Below are positions 1 through 13,089 of a stretch of 64,000 nucleotides of DNA, piece by piece (position 1 is the first letter of the stretch; each line of letters begins with the position of its first letter). A program made the position numbers and the translations under genes. A model generated the notes under the pieces. It was not told where the DNA came from. It saw nothing but the letters and a program-made list of their open reading frames with translations, and made no database searches. Origin of the DNA: Elysia chlorotica (Eukaryota; Mollusca; Gastropoda; Plakobranchidae); contig RQTK01000052.1 of the NCBI GenBank assembly GCA_003991915.1, positions 396,212 to 460,211 on the forward strand. The letters run 5' to 3'.

Positions 1-128
1 TCTCGTTTCCATCTTTTAGTTTTTTGTAAAATTATAAAAAAAATCCTTTCTGAGTTGTCGAATGCACGCAACTTAAAAAAATTAAAACACAATATAAATG
101 AAACTTTACCATGAGATTATATTAACAG

Positions 129-129
129 A

Positions 130-198
<69 letters not shown>
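129..198. repeat. (GAT)n microsatellite
   Basis: About 23 uninterrupted copies of GAT. The repeat lies just upstream of a second trinucleotide tract and an assembly gap. Confidence 0.97.
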
Positions 199-201
<3 letters not shown>

Positions 202-261
202 AATATAGGCCTAATTTAGCTTGCAGTTTGTTTTGTTGTTTGTTTGCTGTTGTTGTTTGTT

Positions 262-332
262 GGGGGGGGGGGGGGGTNNNNNNNNNNNNNNNNNNNNNNN
301 NNNNNNNNNNNNNNNNNNNNNNNNNNNNNNNN

Positions 333-403
<71 letters not shown>

Positions 404-412
404 CAACAACAT
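262..412. repeat. poly-G run, assembly gap and (AAT)n/(CAA)n microsatellite
   Basis: A run of 15 G (262-276) is followed by 55 N (278-332), then about 22 AAT units and four CAA units. The gap sits inside low-complexity sequence, which suggests that the repeat broke the assembly. Any reading frame across it is meaningless. Confidence 0.95.
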
Positions 413-3400
413 TAACGGAGTGTGGTGAATTTTGGTCGCGGGTCCATTTTTATTATGTGGTACCGGGTACATTGAGAATGTTGGTCTATTTTAACTATGT
501 GGTGTATTTACACTGCGGTTTGTTGTCTATCTAATTGCATGTGGGACCCAACTGCTGCTTCCGTTGTTCCCATCTCTTTATTTTTTTTAATCGAACTGAG
601 TTTGACAGTCGCCTCGCCAGTCGCCGTTACTTACCACTCTCCAGTGTGGGACTGTTCAAGACACGAGTCAGAGGGCAGGGTTGAAACTCTAACTGTCAAA
701 GAGCAAAAAGAAGGAAATAAAAATAAAGTTACATATGCTTTAGAAACGTCATCCATTTTTCTTTTTAATTCATTGAATTCATACAACTAAGTTAAGCTAA
801 AGGGCGAACTTAAGAGACGAAGAATCCCAATTTCGCCGATCCAAATTGACTGCTGCATGATCGGAGACTGAAATTTGTACATTTGGAGCATAAACAAGCC
901 CTTTAAAAGTTTAATTCTGATTTAATGTTGCTAACTCAATATTTTCATTTGAGCGTGCCAAATGCTAGCATTATTGTTAACCCCTCCCACCCCCTGCCAA
1001 TAGATTTAATCTATTATCTGTTTATTATTATGTCTTCTACTCCTCTTTTCCTCTGTTTTATGTCTCATATCAAACATCGGTGATATTCTTCATCCATTTC
1101 CTTATAATATCAGTGGCTTGATGACAACATTGATTGATAACAATATTCTTTCTATTTTTCCTTATCAAAGTACAAAATTGTAAAATGTTACGACTCGGCG
1201 TAAGCTACCACGACATTGTACTTACCACCGTATATGTCTTATTTTAGTGGATCCTCTGGGTGGATATGCCAACGATTTCAATTTGTCGTTGTCTAATGGT
1301 TTTGAGTAATGATCTTTTGTACCTCAAGATATTCATTACCTCTGCGTGTGTTTTCTTTTTTCCCCATAAAACTTTCACAATCTTCTGGTTTACCACATTT
1401 CTGGTGTTCCAGTTTTGTCTCTAAGTAAGTCCAGAATTTACATTCATCTAGGAGTATAGATGGCACATAATCTCCTATGGTTGCGCGAAGCTTTATGTTT
1501 CTGTTTGCAAATAAATTTCTGTGATTTATTTCGCTATATCGGCTTTTGATAGAGATATTCCCCTTTTAAAAGGAACCCACGTATTGAAATTGTAATTTTT
1601 TTGTTCACCACATGACATGATAATTATGTTGTATATCGGGAATGTCACATGTAGTTGAAGTGCTTGCCTCTACGTCTATATTGTGAGGTTTACTGTTAAG
1701 AATTTGCATTGTTTTCTATAAGAATATTTACGGTTTTTTTTTCATGTTAATCATCCTGCTTTTTTTTTACTTAATTGTCTTCTCTTCCATGTGATTCCAG
1801 TGGTCTTATTCCATTATCCGACGATTGAATGATCAAAGATAAAAAAAAACTTCTCGTCTAACATTTTACGGCTGTTATCAGTCGCCCTAAGAATTTATAA
1901 CGATAAACATGCTGGAAGGAACAAGCTGAAATCGATTTTTTGACCTTACACGACACGATTACCATATAATTATAGATGCGATTTATTTTGATTTTGAATA
2001 GAATACGCAAGTGTGTTCCAGAATTGTAGGGAATAGCGAAGAGTTAATCATTTTAATCATACACAATTTATATGCAGAAAAAATCTATGAATTAACAACA
2101 CGAACGAATTTGAGGTTTAATCTAAGTTAAGAATCGTTTTATTTGGGCGATTAGACGACGAATTTAAATCTCGCTGGAATGTGTCTGAATTATATTGAGG
2201 CAATTAGTGTATACAAAAAACAGCAAAAAACAACGATCAAAATGATTTAACATAATTCTCAACAACAGGAAAATTTAGCAACAGAGTTAAAAAAAATATT
2301 TCTAAAAGTGGCAATGATCTGATGAAAAGTCTCAACACTTTAAACCCAATCGATCGCAGTGTGCGGCCGGTAAAATCACAAAATATGACGGAAAACGAGA
2401 AAAAAATACCCTCTTTCCATTGTATTAATCTACCAAAAACCCTACGTCAAAACATGGAATGGGAATAAGGGCTTAGAGTTAAAACAATACAGACTGCAAA
2501 AGTTATGTAGCTGAGCTGGAATACGAAAGCTCTAATTTAGGTTTTAGTTTGCTGATCTTTAAATAGCGTCCGCAGATCAGTGACAAAATAATGGTGCGAA
2601 CATTCTAGTTATTAAAGGAACACTAGGCACGCACACGTAAATGAAATATTTAGCATGAAACGGCACCATGCAGAGAGACCGAGACAGTTTCCAGCAACTA
2701 TTCATCTGCAAATAAAGCAAGATAAAAACAAAAATGTGTTCATATTATACTGCAAAACACCCTGAAGTTATTTATTGGCGCAAAAGAAATTTGAAAAATT
2801 CATGTACTGGTATACAATCGCATGTATTTAACAGAGTTTAAAAGATGTAATCTTCTTTTAAAGAATTAATTCATCACATCACGCCAGACATTTAAGTTGT
2901 ATTCAATGTTCTCTATGAACAATAACATCTATAGTAAATAATTGAACGTTAAAATTCGTAACTGAGTTGTATTTTCTCTACAGCGTTCTATTAACAGATT
3001 TGTGATGTTCTTATGTCTAATAGTATGTACTTTTTTAACAACCCTTTTGTTCATTAAAAAAAGGTACGAGAATATAGAAAATTACAACTTATTAAGAGAG
3101 TGTACCACAAATATTGCAACCTGAACACGGTGAAACACAACAAACGTGATGATCAGAATGGAGAGTTCATCCGCTGATTCCTTCACAGGTCTTCCTTTTA
3201 AGACCAGGCATTCTAGTTGCGTGAGGAATGAAAGGCTATATCCTTCAATGGTATCAATGCCATGAGACTTCTGTGGGCTCACACTATAGAGAATTCACGA
3301 AAGGTTTAGAAATGCTGCTCTTTCGCACAAGTCATGTGCTTACTCTTTTCAAATAATAACAGCGTTTTTTTATGCAATCCCATGAAAACCATGCTGTTAC

Positions 3401-4220
3401 CTTAGATGAGAACTTGGAATCGATATGTGTTATCAAGAAAATCTGATTAAAATTGATTGGGATGAAACCATACAATTGTAAAAAAAGGGGGTGGATCGTG
3501 TTTTTTGACAATTGAAGACATTTTTATTTTTCCTATAAAAACTCCCGTGCAATACCACTTTGCTAGTCTTTGTTAACAATCAATGCGTTCAATCCTGTCT
3601 CTTCAGCACATTTTTGGTTACATATTTTTAAGTAAAAGTTGTGTGGTTGCTTTATAGCTCCTCACTATAGAATGCTTTTCTCAAGTCAGAAATTACATTC
3701 GTAACTTGACTTTTGTATCTTTGAATAATAAGTAATACATTCTTCAAAAGGAATATAAAAGGCGTTTTGACGTTTGGTATTATCTCAAAACGTTTATGAA
3801 ACGTTTAAAACCAACAGTGAAAGTCACAGTACCGTTGACAAATTTGAACTGTCGGGTACACCTTTACTAAAATGTTAACTTAAATACCTTATTGGTCAAA
3901 ACAGCCAGACACATCGTTTGGCACACAATTATAGCAGTGTAAATAATAATCCTAATAATGCTTTACTTAAGGGAAAGTTAAAAATATAGCCCCAAGAAAA
4001 TAGCGTTCACAGTAATATTGATTTTATCCCATCGATCAGGCGTGGAAAAAGAGTGCAGCTTTATTATAATTATATTATTATAAGATTATATTATACAAAC
4101 AGTTAAAAGAAATAATTGTCGCAGCATGTAAACTAAATACTTTAATGTACTTTTTTACATTCCTGTCCATTTTATGGGATTTTCGAAATAAAAACATTTA
4201 CTTTTTAGCACTTAATTGGT
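413..4220. other. AT-rich stretch without recognisable genes
   Basis: I saw no extended open frame, RNA gene, transposon end or long repeat here. Open frames are short and of random composition. Confidence 0.6.
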
Positions 4221-4224
4221 TTCG

Positions 4225-4400
4225 CGAAATAGACAGCAAACTGTTTCTGAGATCCATATCACCTGGCGACGGCATCCCAGGAACAACATTACTTCACTTG
4301 CGTAAACTAAATATTGCCTCTGAAACGCTAATTCCCTTTTCTGGCCGTAATGAAGGCAATAATGCCGTTTTGTCAGGGCCCTTCTGACTAAAACATTTAC
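4225..4400. promoter_or_regulatory. conserved-looking island (possible enhancer or exon)
   Basis: This block has a mixed, information-rich base composition that stands out from the AT-rich flanks. It contains TAATGAAGGCAATAATG-type homeodomain-like words and GC-rich words. A plus-strand frame stays open through it to a stop at 4385-4387. The protein is not recognisable and the splice sites are weak. I regard a conserved noncoding element as slightly more likely than an exon. This is inference from composition only. Confidence 0.2.
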
Positions 4401-5049
4401 TCTGTGTCATCATGTCCTAGCGATATCCTGGGGCTATTTGCCTAAAAACAATAAAATATCGTGGAATTTCACTTGAAGCAAACTGTTTGAATGAAATTAA
4501 AGTACATGACGGAAAGTTGAATCAATATCTGTTGCAAGTTTTGAAACCAACCAAAATGATTTCCTGAAGGCACATTTTTAAGAATTCACTTATTTTTAAA
4601 GTGATGAGTTTTCGGGAAAGATACGTATCCTTTGAAATTTAATGAACAGTAATACTTTATAAAGATGGTTAAAAGAATAGTTAACAAAAGTGGAACAGTT
4701 TTATTCCTTAATTTAAATCGATGGCATTTATATCGTCAAGATATTTAATCTCAAGAAAATAGCTTCTCATCTTACACATTAAAAATATGAATCTTAGCCA
4801 ATCTTTAAAACGGATTTAAAAACCATTAGATTTTGTTTAATTGATTTTACTTCTAGGCCAATAACCCAAATTTTAAAATTTTGAGGTAAGTGCGATCATA
4901 TTTGCTCAATTACAAAGTAAAAGGTCTTTAAAAAGACTTAGAACAGTGTAATGCAGCTATTTAGACAAAGATAGACGTCCACATTCCTATTTATGCATCA
5001 TAGTTACCATCTCTACCATTTCAAAAAAATATAAATATAGAAAAGAAAT

Positions 5050-5240
5050 GTAGGCCACTTCAGCAAAGAAATGCTGCTCTGATAGGGTCCGAAATCTATT
5101 GGCGGAGACAAAGAGACCCGTAAGGAATCCCCAGCTACATAAAACTAATGGCTTTCTTAATTCTCTGTCCATGTCAGTAGCCAGTAGCCCTCGAGCAGAT
5201 CTTGGCGCTACTATCCCAGTCTAAGTCGACAGTAAAGGCC
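5050..5240. promoter_or_regulatory. conserved-looking GC-mixed island
   Basis: The local GC content is higher than in the flanks and the word content is non-repetitive over about 190 bases. There is no convincing reading frame. It may be a regulatory element or an old exon; only cross-species alignment could tell. Confidence 0.15.
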
Positions 5241-6051
5241 ACTGATGTCTCGGTATGGATACAGATTTATCTAGTCATACGAACAGCAACAGATATATTG
5301 GGTAGGTAGAGTCGGAGAGGCTTGAATAAATTGACAGGTCACGAAACGAGATTCCATAATTAAGACTTCTGTTTCATCTAACACAAAAATCCAATTGAGG
5401 TTTCTTCAAGAATAACGGGTCTTCCATACAGCCGTCGTGCTTTTCATTTCATCCAGCCAGCCATTTTTCCTAAGATGGGAACACGCAGGCATGGAGGGTT
5501 TTTTGTATTCTGTCCGGATTCTTATTCGGACACATATCAAAGGGAAGAGTACCCTCTTTTTCTTTGAAGGGCCAAAGGAAGTCCCCAAGAGAATTGAAAA
5601 CCTATGCAGATTGAATTTATTTGTGGATGGTTTTTACATTTAATGAATATTCAAACCACGGACTACTACAACCAGGAGATGGATAGACTAATATAATTTT
5701 CAGTGTAAAAACAATAAAAAAAAAGAAAATGAATAAGTGAGCGATATTTCCACTTTTCACAAATGTCATCTCACAAACTACATTACTAGATAACGATTGT
5801 TGTGATTTCACCGGCGCCGTCTGGATACTGTGACTTTTCTTAAAATCTTTATTTGGTGTACATAATCATGTAAAAATGTTAAGTCAATGCAATCGTTTCA
5901 CGCAATTAAATGACAGCCAGTACAGAGCTGTGATAATAGCACAAATTATACCTTACATTGTAATATTGACTGATCATGTCATACTTGAGCATATCAAAGA
6001 GAAGTATTAAACCAGTGAAGATGAGAAGACAAGTAGAAAAGGAATTCAAGC

Positions 6052-6097
<46 letters not shown>
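6052..6097. repeat. (GA)n microsatellite
   Basis: Nearly pure GA dinucleotide tract with one AAAG interruption. Confidence 0.96.
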
Positions 6098-6101
<4 letters not shown>

Positions 6102-7343
6102 GAAACATTTATAAATAATACTGTTTATATCCCCACTAAAAGTTTCAACCTTTTATAGACCTAGCTATTGAACAGACGCTCCACTGATGACATGTTCCTT
6201 GGGCGACAAAATCAGACCCTTAAAACTTTTACCCAGACATAAATAGAGGGTGATGAACAGTTATAGTTCAGAGCGGGTTAGGCTCTTCTTACCAAACACC
6301 GAGGGAAAAGTAAAGGCCACACAGGGTGTCAAGTAAATGTTAAGTTGAGTGTGGTAGGGAGACAATGGCAGCTTGATGGATTTGGGTCTTCAAGAAGTAG
6401 GCCTCGAGCTAAGTTTAAGCAAGTTTTTAGTCTGTACTCTCTGCATTGGACCTCTCTTTCGACTTCTACGCATTAAATAAAGAAATGATGGGATTTTTTT
6501 TTCTTTTTTTTTTTAAGATAATGCAAAATTCTTAGATTTTATATTTTCTATGAAGTTAACGATTTTCGGCAATTTTAACGCCCTACTCAGGCATTATAAC
6601 AACACTGTTTCTAGAGATATGCATGTATATAGCTCTGTCAAATGCCCCAAAACCTCAGGCGACATCTCGACCCCACACATGTATAACAATCTATTCACTT
6701 TCAAAATCCAAATTTGTATAATCCAATCTATTCACTTTCAAAATGCAAATTTAAAAAATAGTTTACATCTGCTTTTGATTATGTATTGAAGTAATTTGTA
6801 ATTTATAAGGATAGATCTTGCGTAGCTATCTGACTTTTAAGATATTAACCTGAGTTTTTTTACAGTGTAATTTCCCCTAAAATTTTAGTTTACTTGATAA
6901 ATTATTAATAGTTGTACTTGTATATTATCCTTTGTCTTTAGTGGGTTGCTTTCACGGCTAAACCTTTTTAACCATCTAAGAGAGTTCCAGATTTACTTGC
7001 CCTATTGAACAACATCACAAGTTAACAAACAAGGAGGTCGTTATAAAAAAATCAATAACAAATTAAAAAGGAAATAAAAACACCACTAGAATGAAGCTAA
7101 AAAAAGAGAGTTAAACAGACAGCCAAGAAGTGGTCCCTTGGAGGCACAATTTAGCTCGCAACATTGTCTCTATGTACCAAGACGAGTAATGTAAGATGCT
7201 CTTTTTGGGGAGCTATAACGTGACGGTTGCATCAAGTTATCGGGTGTCCTTTTGTGAAAAAAAAATCTGTGCTAGTGAGCAGTGAAAGCAAGTATACAAC
7301 AATAATACTCAATGCACAAGAGTGTAGGGAAGGTAGAAGAGAA

Positions 7344-7414
7344 ACACACACACACACACACACACACAGACACAGGGAAAGAAAAAGAGATGGAAAAAAA
7401 GAGAGAGAAAGAGA
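7344..7414. repeat. (CA)n followed by GA-rich tract
   Basis: About 12-13 CA units run directly into an imperfect GA/AAAG tract. Apparent open frames over it are low-complexity artefacts. Confidence 0.95.
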
Positions 7415-7625
7415 TTGTTTGATTTACGGATGTATATTCGATCATCGGGTTTCTTATTTTATACAGACGTGACATGAATTAAGATTCTACAATGTCCAAG
7501 GAAAATGTAACAGAATGGTAACATCACGTTCGGTTTAGCTCTCTTGGTCCTTTTATGCAATTAATTTATGAAGCTTTTGATGGTTAGTAACTTTTAGTTA
7601 AAGACAATTTTTCAATTTCATAATT

Positions 7626-7705
7626 ATTGCTAATATAGTTAAGATGAAGGAAACTAGGTAAAATCATTGCTAATATAGTTAAGATGAAGGAAACTAGGTA
7701 AATTA
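7626..7705. repeat. two-copy tandem repeat, 40-bp unit
   Basis: The unit starting ATTGCTAATATAGTTAAGAT at 7626 is repeated immediately at 7666. Differences are confined to the last few bases of the unit, so the duplication is recent. Confidence 0.95.
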
Positions 7706-8216
7706 GTCTACACACACAGTGTTTTTTTTTATATGTATCAATGCATTGCTCTTTATGGTCATGGAGAGACAGGTGGTTTACCATGGGACATTAATATTAC
7801 AATTCGATGTTTGAAATATTGGTTAAGACTTCTAAAATGCCAGATTCCAGGATTCCCAAACAAGCCTTTCAGTGCTTAAGAAATTGAAGAACAAGAATGT
7901 GATATCTTGGGTAACTGATATTTTATGCTCAAGTGGATTTCCTTATGTCTGGATGTTGCCATATGTTAGCAAGGTCATCCTGCAATAAACCTGTGCGACG
8001 TGTTTAATCAGGCGTGGTCTGTTATCAAATAATCAAAGCACTATATTCTTTTTCATCCAAATCCTGGATATGCATTGAAACATATCTGCAGGTAAACAAT
8101 GGGTTACAAACGAACTTAAAAACCTATTTAGCCTTTAGCGAAATTTCGACCAGGTGTATCAGAAGTCTTTGGATATTCAGAAAACCTGCAACTGCGTGTT
8201 AACAGTATATAACAAA

Positions 8217-8292
8217 GAGAAAGAAAGAGGCACAGAGATAAAGAGAGTGAGAGAGTGTGAGAGAGATAGAGAGAGAGGGAGAGGGGGGAGGT
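8217..8292. repeat. imperfect GA-rich microsatellite
   Basis: Degenerate GA/GAAA/GGGA tract. Confidence 0.9.
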
Positions 8293-8334
8293 AGACACTT
8301 TCACTTGGTACAGGTGCCAATGAATTGTTTTCTA

Positions 8335-8660
8335 AACACCTCACTAGAAATCACATCACTTGTTAATAAAAAAAAATGTCAATGCTTTTACTCACTAATT
8401 GGGCAAACTGAAACTGATCGCAAAGGTCATCAACAAAGTGGTGGTCAAAAGCAAAAGGGAAGGAGAGTAGAAACAAGATCATCAATAAGATACGAAGATT
8501 CCAGAAGGGTTCAATAGTTCAAGAACCACAGCAGGGACTATGGACAAATTGGGATAATCCGTCCTGCAAAAAAACCAGTTTACACAGCACTTGGTTAATA
8601 AAATTTAAATGCTTTTACCCTACTATTGGGCAAACTCAAACTGACTGGAAAGGTCTGGAT
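8335..8660. repeat. pair of diverged direct repeats about 235 bp apart
   Basis: Bases 8335-8430 and 8566-8660 share the order CACTTGTTAATAAA, AATGCTTTTAC, ATTGGGCAAACT and GCAAAGGTC/GGAAAGGTC with scattered differences. The second copy runs directly into a tRNA-like B box, so both may be parts of SINE copies, the first truncated. Confidence 0.7.
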
Positions 8661-8800
8661 TCGAATCCTGTGCGGTGCAAAAACCAAATACGGTAGAGAG
8701 ACACCTGGAAATCATGTTGTGAGTGTGGCCCGACCCCCTTAGAGTGTCAGCAGTCGAAACACTCGCTATAAAGAAGACTCCCTGTTATCTAACTCTCCGG
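8566..8800 (+). mobile_element. possible tRNA-derived SINE (second family)
   Basis: GGATTCGAATCC at about 8657-8668 matches the RNA polymerase III B box (GGTTCRANNCC type) and sits as it would in a tRNA T arm. Downstream comes a non-repetitive body with GTGTGGCCCGACCCCCTTAG. No clear A box, tail or target-site duplication was found, so the ends are approximate. It may be a diverged SINE or only a tRNA fragment. Confidence 0.35.
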
Positions 8801-8829
8801 TGAGTTTCTACACACATAAATCTTGCGGC

Positions 8830-10820
8830 ATTCTTTTCATAAAAAGTCTTTTAGTTCATAAAATACTGAGGTTCATTGACCAAGACATTTAAAACGTTAC
8901 GTCATTAAAAAAAAAGGTCCCAACCACATAGTCTGGTCCTGATACGCCAAGTCCCGGGGGAGAAGGGGGAGAAGGGGAAGCAATAAAACATTCTGTTGTT
9001 TGAAATTTCCATTAAGGTCAAGCTTGGAAACTCTCAGACGTAGCAAGATGGTTGGCCTTGTGTAAAATTGAATATTGGGAAGCATAAATACCACCATAAA
9101 ATAGCTTTTCGAAAAACATTTAAAAAGTTAGCACAAACTGTTTTTATATAAAGGAGATACACTGTTATTAAACAGTAGTTTTCGAAGTTCCAGATAATAT
9201 AACTATTTCCATTATGGATACACGAACCAAAACCAAAATTAGTGTCTTCATTAAAACGTAAACAGTACATTATAAAAATCCATTTATTTTGTGTTGTGAT
9301 AAGTTCTTCACAAATTTTAAATGCTCAATACTCAATAATTGAGTACAGTTGAAGCAAACCCTAGTTCCATTGACTTTAAGTTAGCTTACCGACCAACGAT
9401 ACTATAAAACCTTCTTTGGAGCTGGCGAGGTACTCTGAAGTTATTTTTGCCCGGGTGAGTTTAAATGTTTTTCATCGACCAAACGCAATTTAATCTAAAC
9501 CTGGTCGAAGAGAGTTATTTATCTAAAAGCATCACACACGATCTATAATTTTTTAAGCATGGTTTCCCACAATCTTCACGCTTCAGTTGTACTTCCGCTT
9601 TAGTTCCAGGAAAGCGTGCCACTGAAAGCACTGGTTCCTTTCAGCGCTAACGGGGCCTTGCTTTTAAGCTCAACCGCTCTCCATCAGTTTCATCATTCTC
9701 CTCACCCACACAGGACAAGTACACTCAACAACATTATGACTATTATGCTCCATGCTTTTACAGTGCCGCCATCCAATTTTCCTCGCATCCGACGAGCTAC
9801 AATCGAAGAGTTTCGAGAGCTTTCCTTAGAAATTGAAAGAAAATATGCAAGCATCGAGTTGTGCCATATATTAAGTAACGCATAGTCACTTCTACAAACT
9901 AAAGATGAGAATAATAATAAACAAGTTAATGACTTGACTAAAAGGTTAAATTCAACGTTTTTCATAACGAAAAAAGAATTTGGAAGTTCGTTACTCACGC
10001 TCCCTAAACTCGTATCTAATCTTAATTTTCCCTATTTTCTTATGACCATCTACACTTCTTTCCCTTTCGCTCTTTAAACTCATTGAATTTATTCAGAACA
10101 GATTGAGTCTCCTATGTTTCATTACATACATTTCATTTCCCCCATTCAATCACCAGGTTCCGGTTCCTATCTAAATATAAAAAAACTTCATCTTGTTTAT
10201 CCATCTGGTATGATATTTATCTGATTTAAAATTTATAAATCATATGCATAGTTCTTCAAAAGAGTTGAAAATATGTTTAAAAAACAAAAATCACAGCATA
10301 ATTTGTAAAAGCGCCTACATAGTTACTTTATGTCACATGTTCTAGGCATCGGTTAAGAAAAATTCCAGAATAAAAATTGAATAAATAGTTTAAACAGTCT
10401 CCGGAACAAATTAAAAAATCTGTGTTTGATTTGGTTACCACATTGACTAGCAGATTACAAGAAAATTACTCGCACTCAATTTTCCAGATAGCAACCAACA
10501 TGAGCTGTTAATCACATACTAGAGTCAGTAACAATTCAAATGTTGAGAAATGGGAAAAGTGAAAAAACAAATGAGAGATTTCAAACTACGTTAAAGATCA
10601 ACTAATAACGTTTACAGTAAGCTTAATACCACCTTTTTCTTTCCAACCTTACTTCAACCTCCCCAGGTGGTTTTCTACTACTTTTCGTTCTAGAACAACA
10701 AGTGACTTTTTATGACAGACTTTTTAGATGGAGTCGCTATACAAGATAATTATATTCACTTTTCATGGCTCATTTCACTTGGAAAGATTTTCCCTGCATG
10801 TCTAACTAGAAGTACAGCCT
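8830..10820. other. AT-rich stretch, nothing firm
   Basis: A plus-strand frame of 89 codons at 9616-9885 is open, but it has no recognisable domain or good splice context. Frames of this length are expected by chance here. Nothing else was recognised. Confidence 0.5.
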
Positions 10821-10891
10821 TGCCATCACATTAAACAACCGTGTTTTTCTAGGTTAAGTGTTCGATCTGTGAGTACATTAGCTGAACCTAC

Positions 10892-11018
10892 CAGGCACTT
10901 AGTTTCCACACCTGCCGTGGAAATCCTCGCGTTGACGGACGTAAGAGTTGTTTCAGGCAAAACAGCCTGTACATCTACTCTTTTACTGAAACGTTCTCTG
11001 GGCGGCTCATTAATAATC
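10892..11018 (-). CDS. candidate internal exon, unknown protein
   Basis: On the minus strand a moderate acceptor (ATATTTTTGTTGAG) precedes a 127-bp block that is open in one frame. It enters with one base, reads 42 codons and ends at a donor CTG|GTAGGT in phase 0. The encoded peptide begins IINEPPRERF and continues through KRVDVQAVLPETTL. Its composition is balanced and unlike the surrounding low-complexity translations. GC content is higher than in the flanks. I do not recognise the protein and see no domain. No partner exon was found in matching phase nearby. A conserved noncoding block or a chance frame would look similar. Confidence 0.3.
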
Positions 11019-11039
11019 CTCAACAAAAATATCTTGTTG

Positions 11040-12960
11040 TGAATGTTTGAGGCTACTAATGAGAAAATTAATAATGATGAAGATGTTAATACGAATTAAA
11101 ATACCTAAATAAAAGAACACACTATCGCACCCCAGTGAATATGAAGATATATCCATGGTGAAATACTTGTGCCATCTGTAATAAATAAATGTAAAATATC
11201 AAACAACAATTTAGACATCACACATTTTTTTCATACTAAAAGAAAGAAAAATCTGTATGATCATTGTTGTCCAATGTGGATATTATTATTATTTTAGAAT
11301 GCTTACGATTGATAATATACATGCTGGCAAAAAAATACTCCAAAAAGTAATATAATGTAAATTATGGCAAATTGCCTCACTAAAATCCCATGTTGAGACA
11401 AAAAGACTGTCATAATGCAATGGGTTTAGGATATGTTTGTGAAAACGTGCTCAGTTTTGACTCACCAAGGCGATAAAAGTGGGCCTTTTCAGCGTCCTTA
11501 CCATTTTCCTTTCTCGTGATTTTTTTTGCCTTTCGTCTTGTGTATCGTTTTAGAGTATGATTACGTGATATTTGGGTTTTTTTTTCGATACCAAAATAAA
11601 ACAATTCGAACCTCTAATTCTATTCAGTCTTTAAGATGATATAAACGACTCGACTAACTTTGAGTAGGTAACTAATTGGAGTTCGTAAAATTTTTCTGGG
11701 ATCTTCGGGGGTAACTTTAAAGATTTCAGGTTTCAACACTTTAGAAAATGAAAAATCATTGATCATAATTATGTTTTATAACGATTCAGTTTTTTCCCCA
11801 ACAGTTACACTTTGTCCGTCTTGAAAGTGCACCATTACACCACAGGTTCATCTGCACTGATTCGCCTAGCAAAACAAATTAGTATCCTGCTGACAGAAAC
11901 AAATAGAAGAAACACATTTTCAAAATTATTCACATCTTCACTTTTTCTGACTTGCAAATTTAAAAAAAAAACAAACAAAGACTCTTAAGTGAAAATTCAG
12001 ACTGATAAGTGAATATCCACTTATCAGTCGTTTTCTGTTTTTTTCCCTGTTTTCTACCCACTTGCCCCCTTGTCTCTCTGTCTTTCTCATTGCACCCATC
12101 TCTTAACCCAGGCTATTTACGTTGCAGATTTATTCCTTCTTACCCATTTAATCTTGTTGCCGACTTGTTCACTTAAAATGCATTCATTCTAACCTTTTTA
12201 GTCTTCATTATAAACAGCTAGCAAAAGCATCTTAATATATTTTAAAGCACACATTATACCCCATTGTTTTTACTAAAAATAACAAACGTGACCTCAACCC
12301 GTTCTATTTCTTGGTTTTCTTGTAACAAGTGTAAAATGTAAAAATGGTTCAAGTACCATCTAACAACAAACTCAAAGTCGTAAGGTTTTTACTTCGAATG
12401 AAAACAGATAGACTCGCTGTCATAAGTTTATTTAAAGGGAAGAAAGAAAGAAAAAGAAACAGGTTTAAGTCGCTTTAAAAAAAGAGAGATAACTCTAACA
12501 GAAAATAAAAGTCTTGAATAATTATGTACATCTATTTATTTACCCTTAAAACGAACTGGTCTAACCTGTTTTTACATTCTCCCCCAACCCACAACCTGCT
12601 GTGCACCAAGAGACCCTTTAATTGCTTTCCCAATAACTCTTTTTTTTTTTTAACTTCTCAATCCATGCTCTCACCGTGAGTTTGGATCCTGTCTTTACTT
12701 TCTTGCTCACTGTCAACATCTTTCACCCCTCCTTAGTTCACACTCAAACATGCTACATTAAACCGTTTAGCTAGTCTATATTGGTCATGATCTATCTAAC
12801 AAAAATTTACACCCACTCGGCTCCATCTAAATTTAAAATAAAAATAAATTAAAAAAATGTAAAAAACAAATAATCTACTCTTATTTGTTTACACCCAAAC
12901 CTGCTACATTGAATTTACCCTTTCTCCATCTAAGAAAATTTTACTTCCATCTGGGTTTTG
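11040..12960. other. AT-rich stretch without recognisable genes
   Basis: Only short random frames and homopolymer runs. Nothing supported. Confidence 0.6.
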
Positions 12961-12985
12961 TCTCATATGTGTTGTTTGTTCCAAC

Positions 12986-13081
12986 ATGGCTGCCGCCTGC
13001 CTATCCCCCAACCCCCATTGGAAAGTCGAGCCACGTCTGTCGCCAGACTTAATGGCACTATGTGACAGGATTCCGCAATAA
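12986..13081 (+). CDS. candidate small ORF or first exon start
   Basis: An ATG in good context (CCAACATGGC) opens 31 codons beginning MAAACLSPNPHWKVEPRL and ending at a TAA. The block is GC-rich against an AT-rich background. An N-terminus starting with several alanines is common in real animal proteins, but the same bases (ATGGCTGCCGCC) also resemble a YY1-type motif. No donor site lies before the stop, so it would have to be a complete short peptide, an upstream ORF or a mis-chosen frame. I do not recognise it. The antisense strand is also open across the region. Confidence 0.2.
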   Translation: MAAACLSPNPHWKVEPRLSPDLMALCDRIPQ

Positions 13082-13089
13082 CACTGTAC

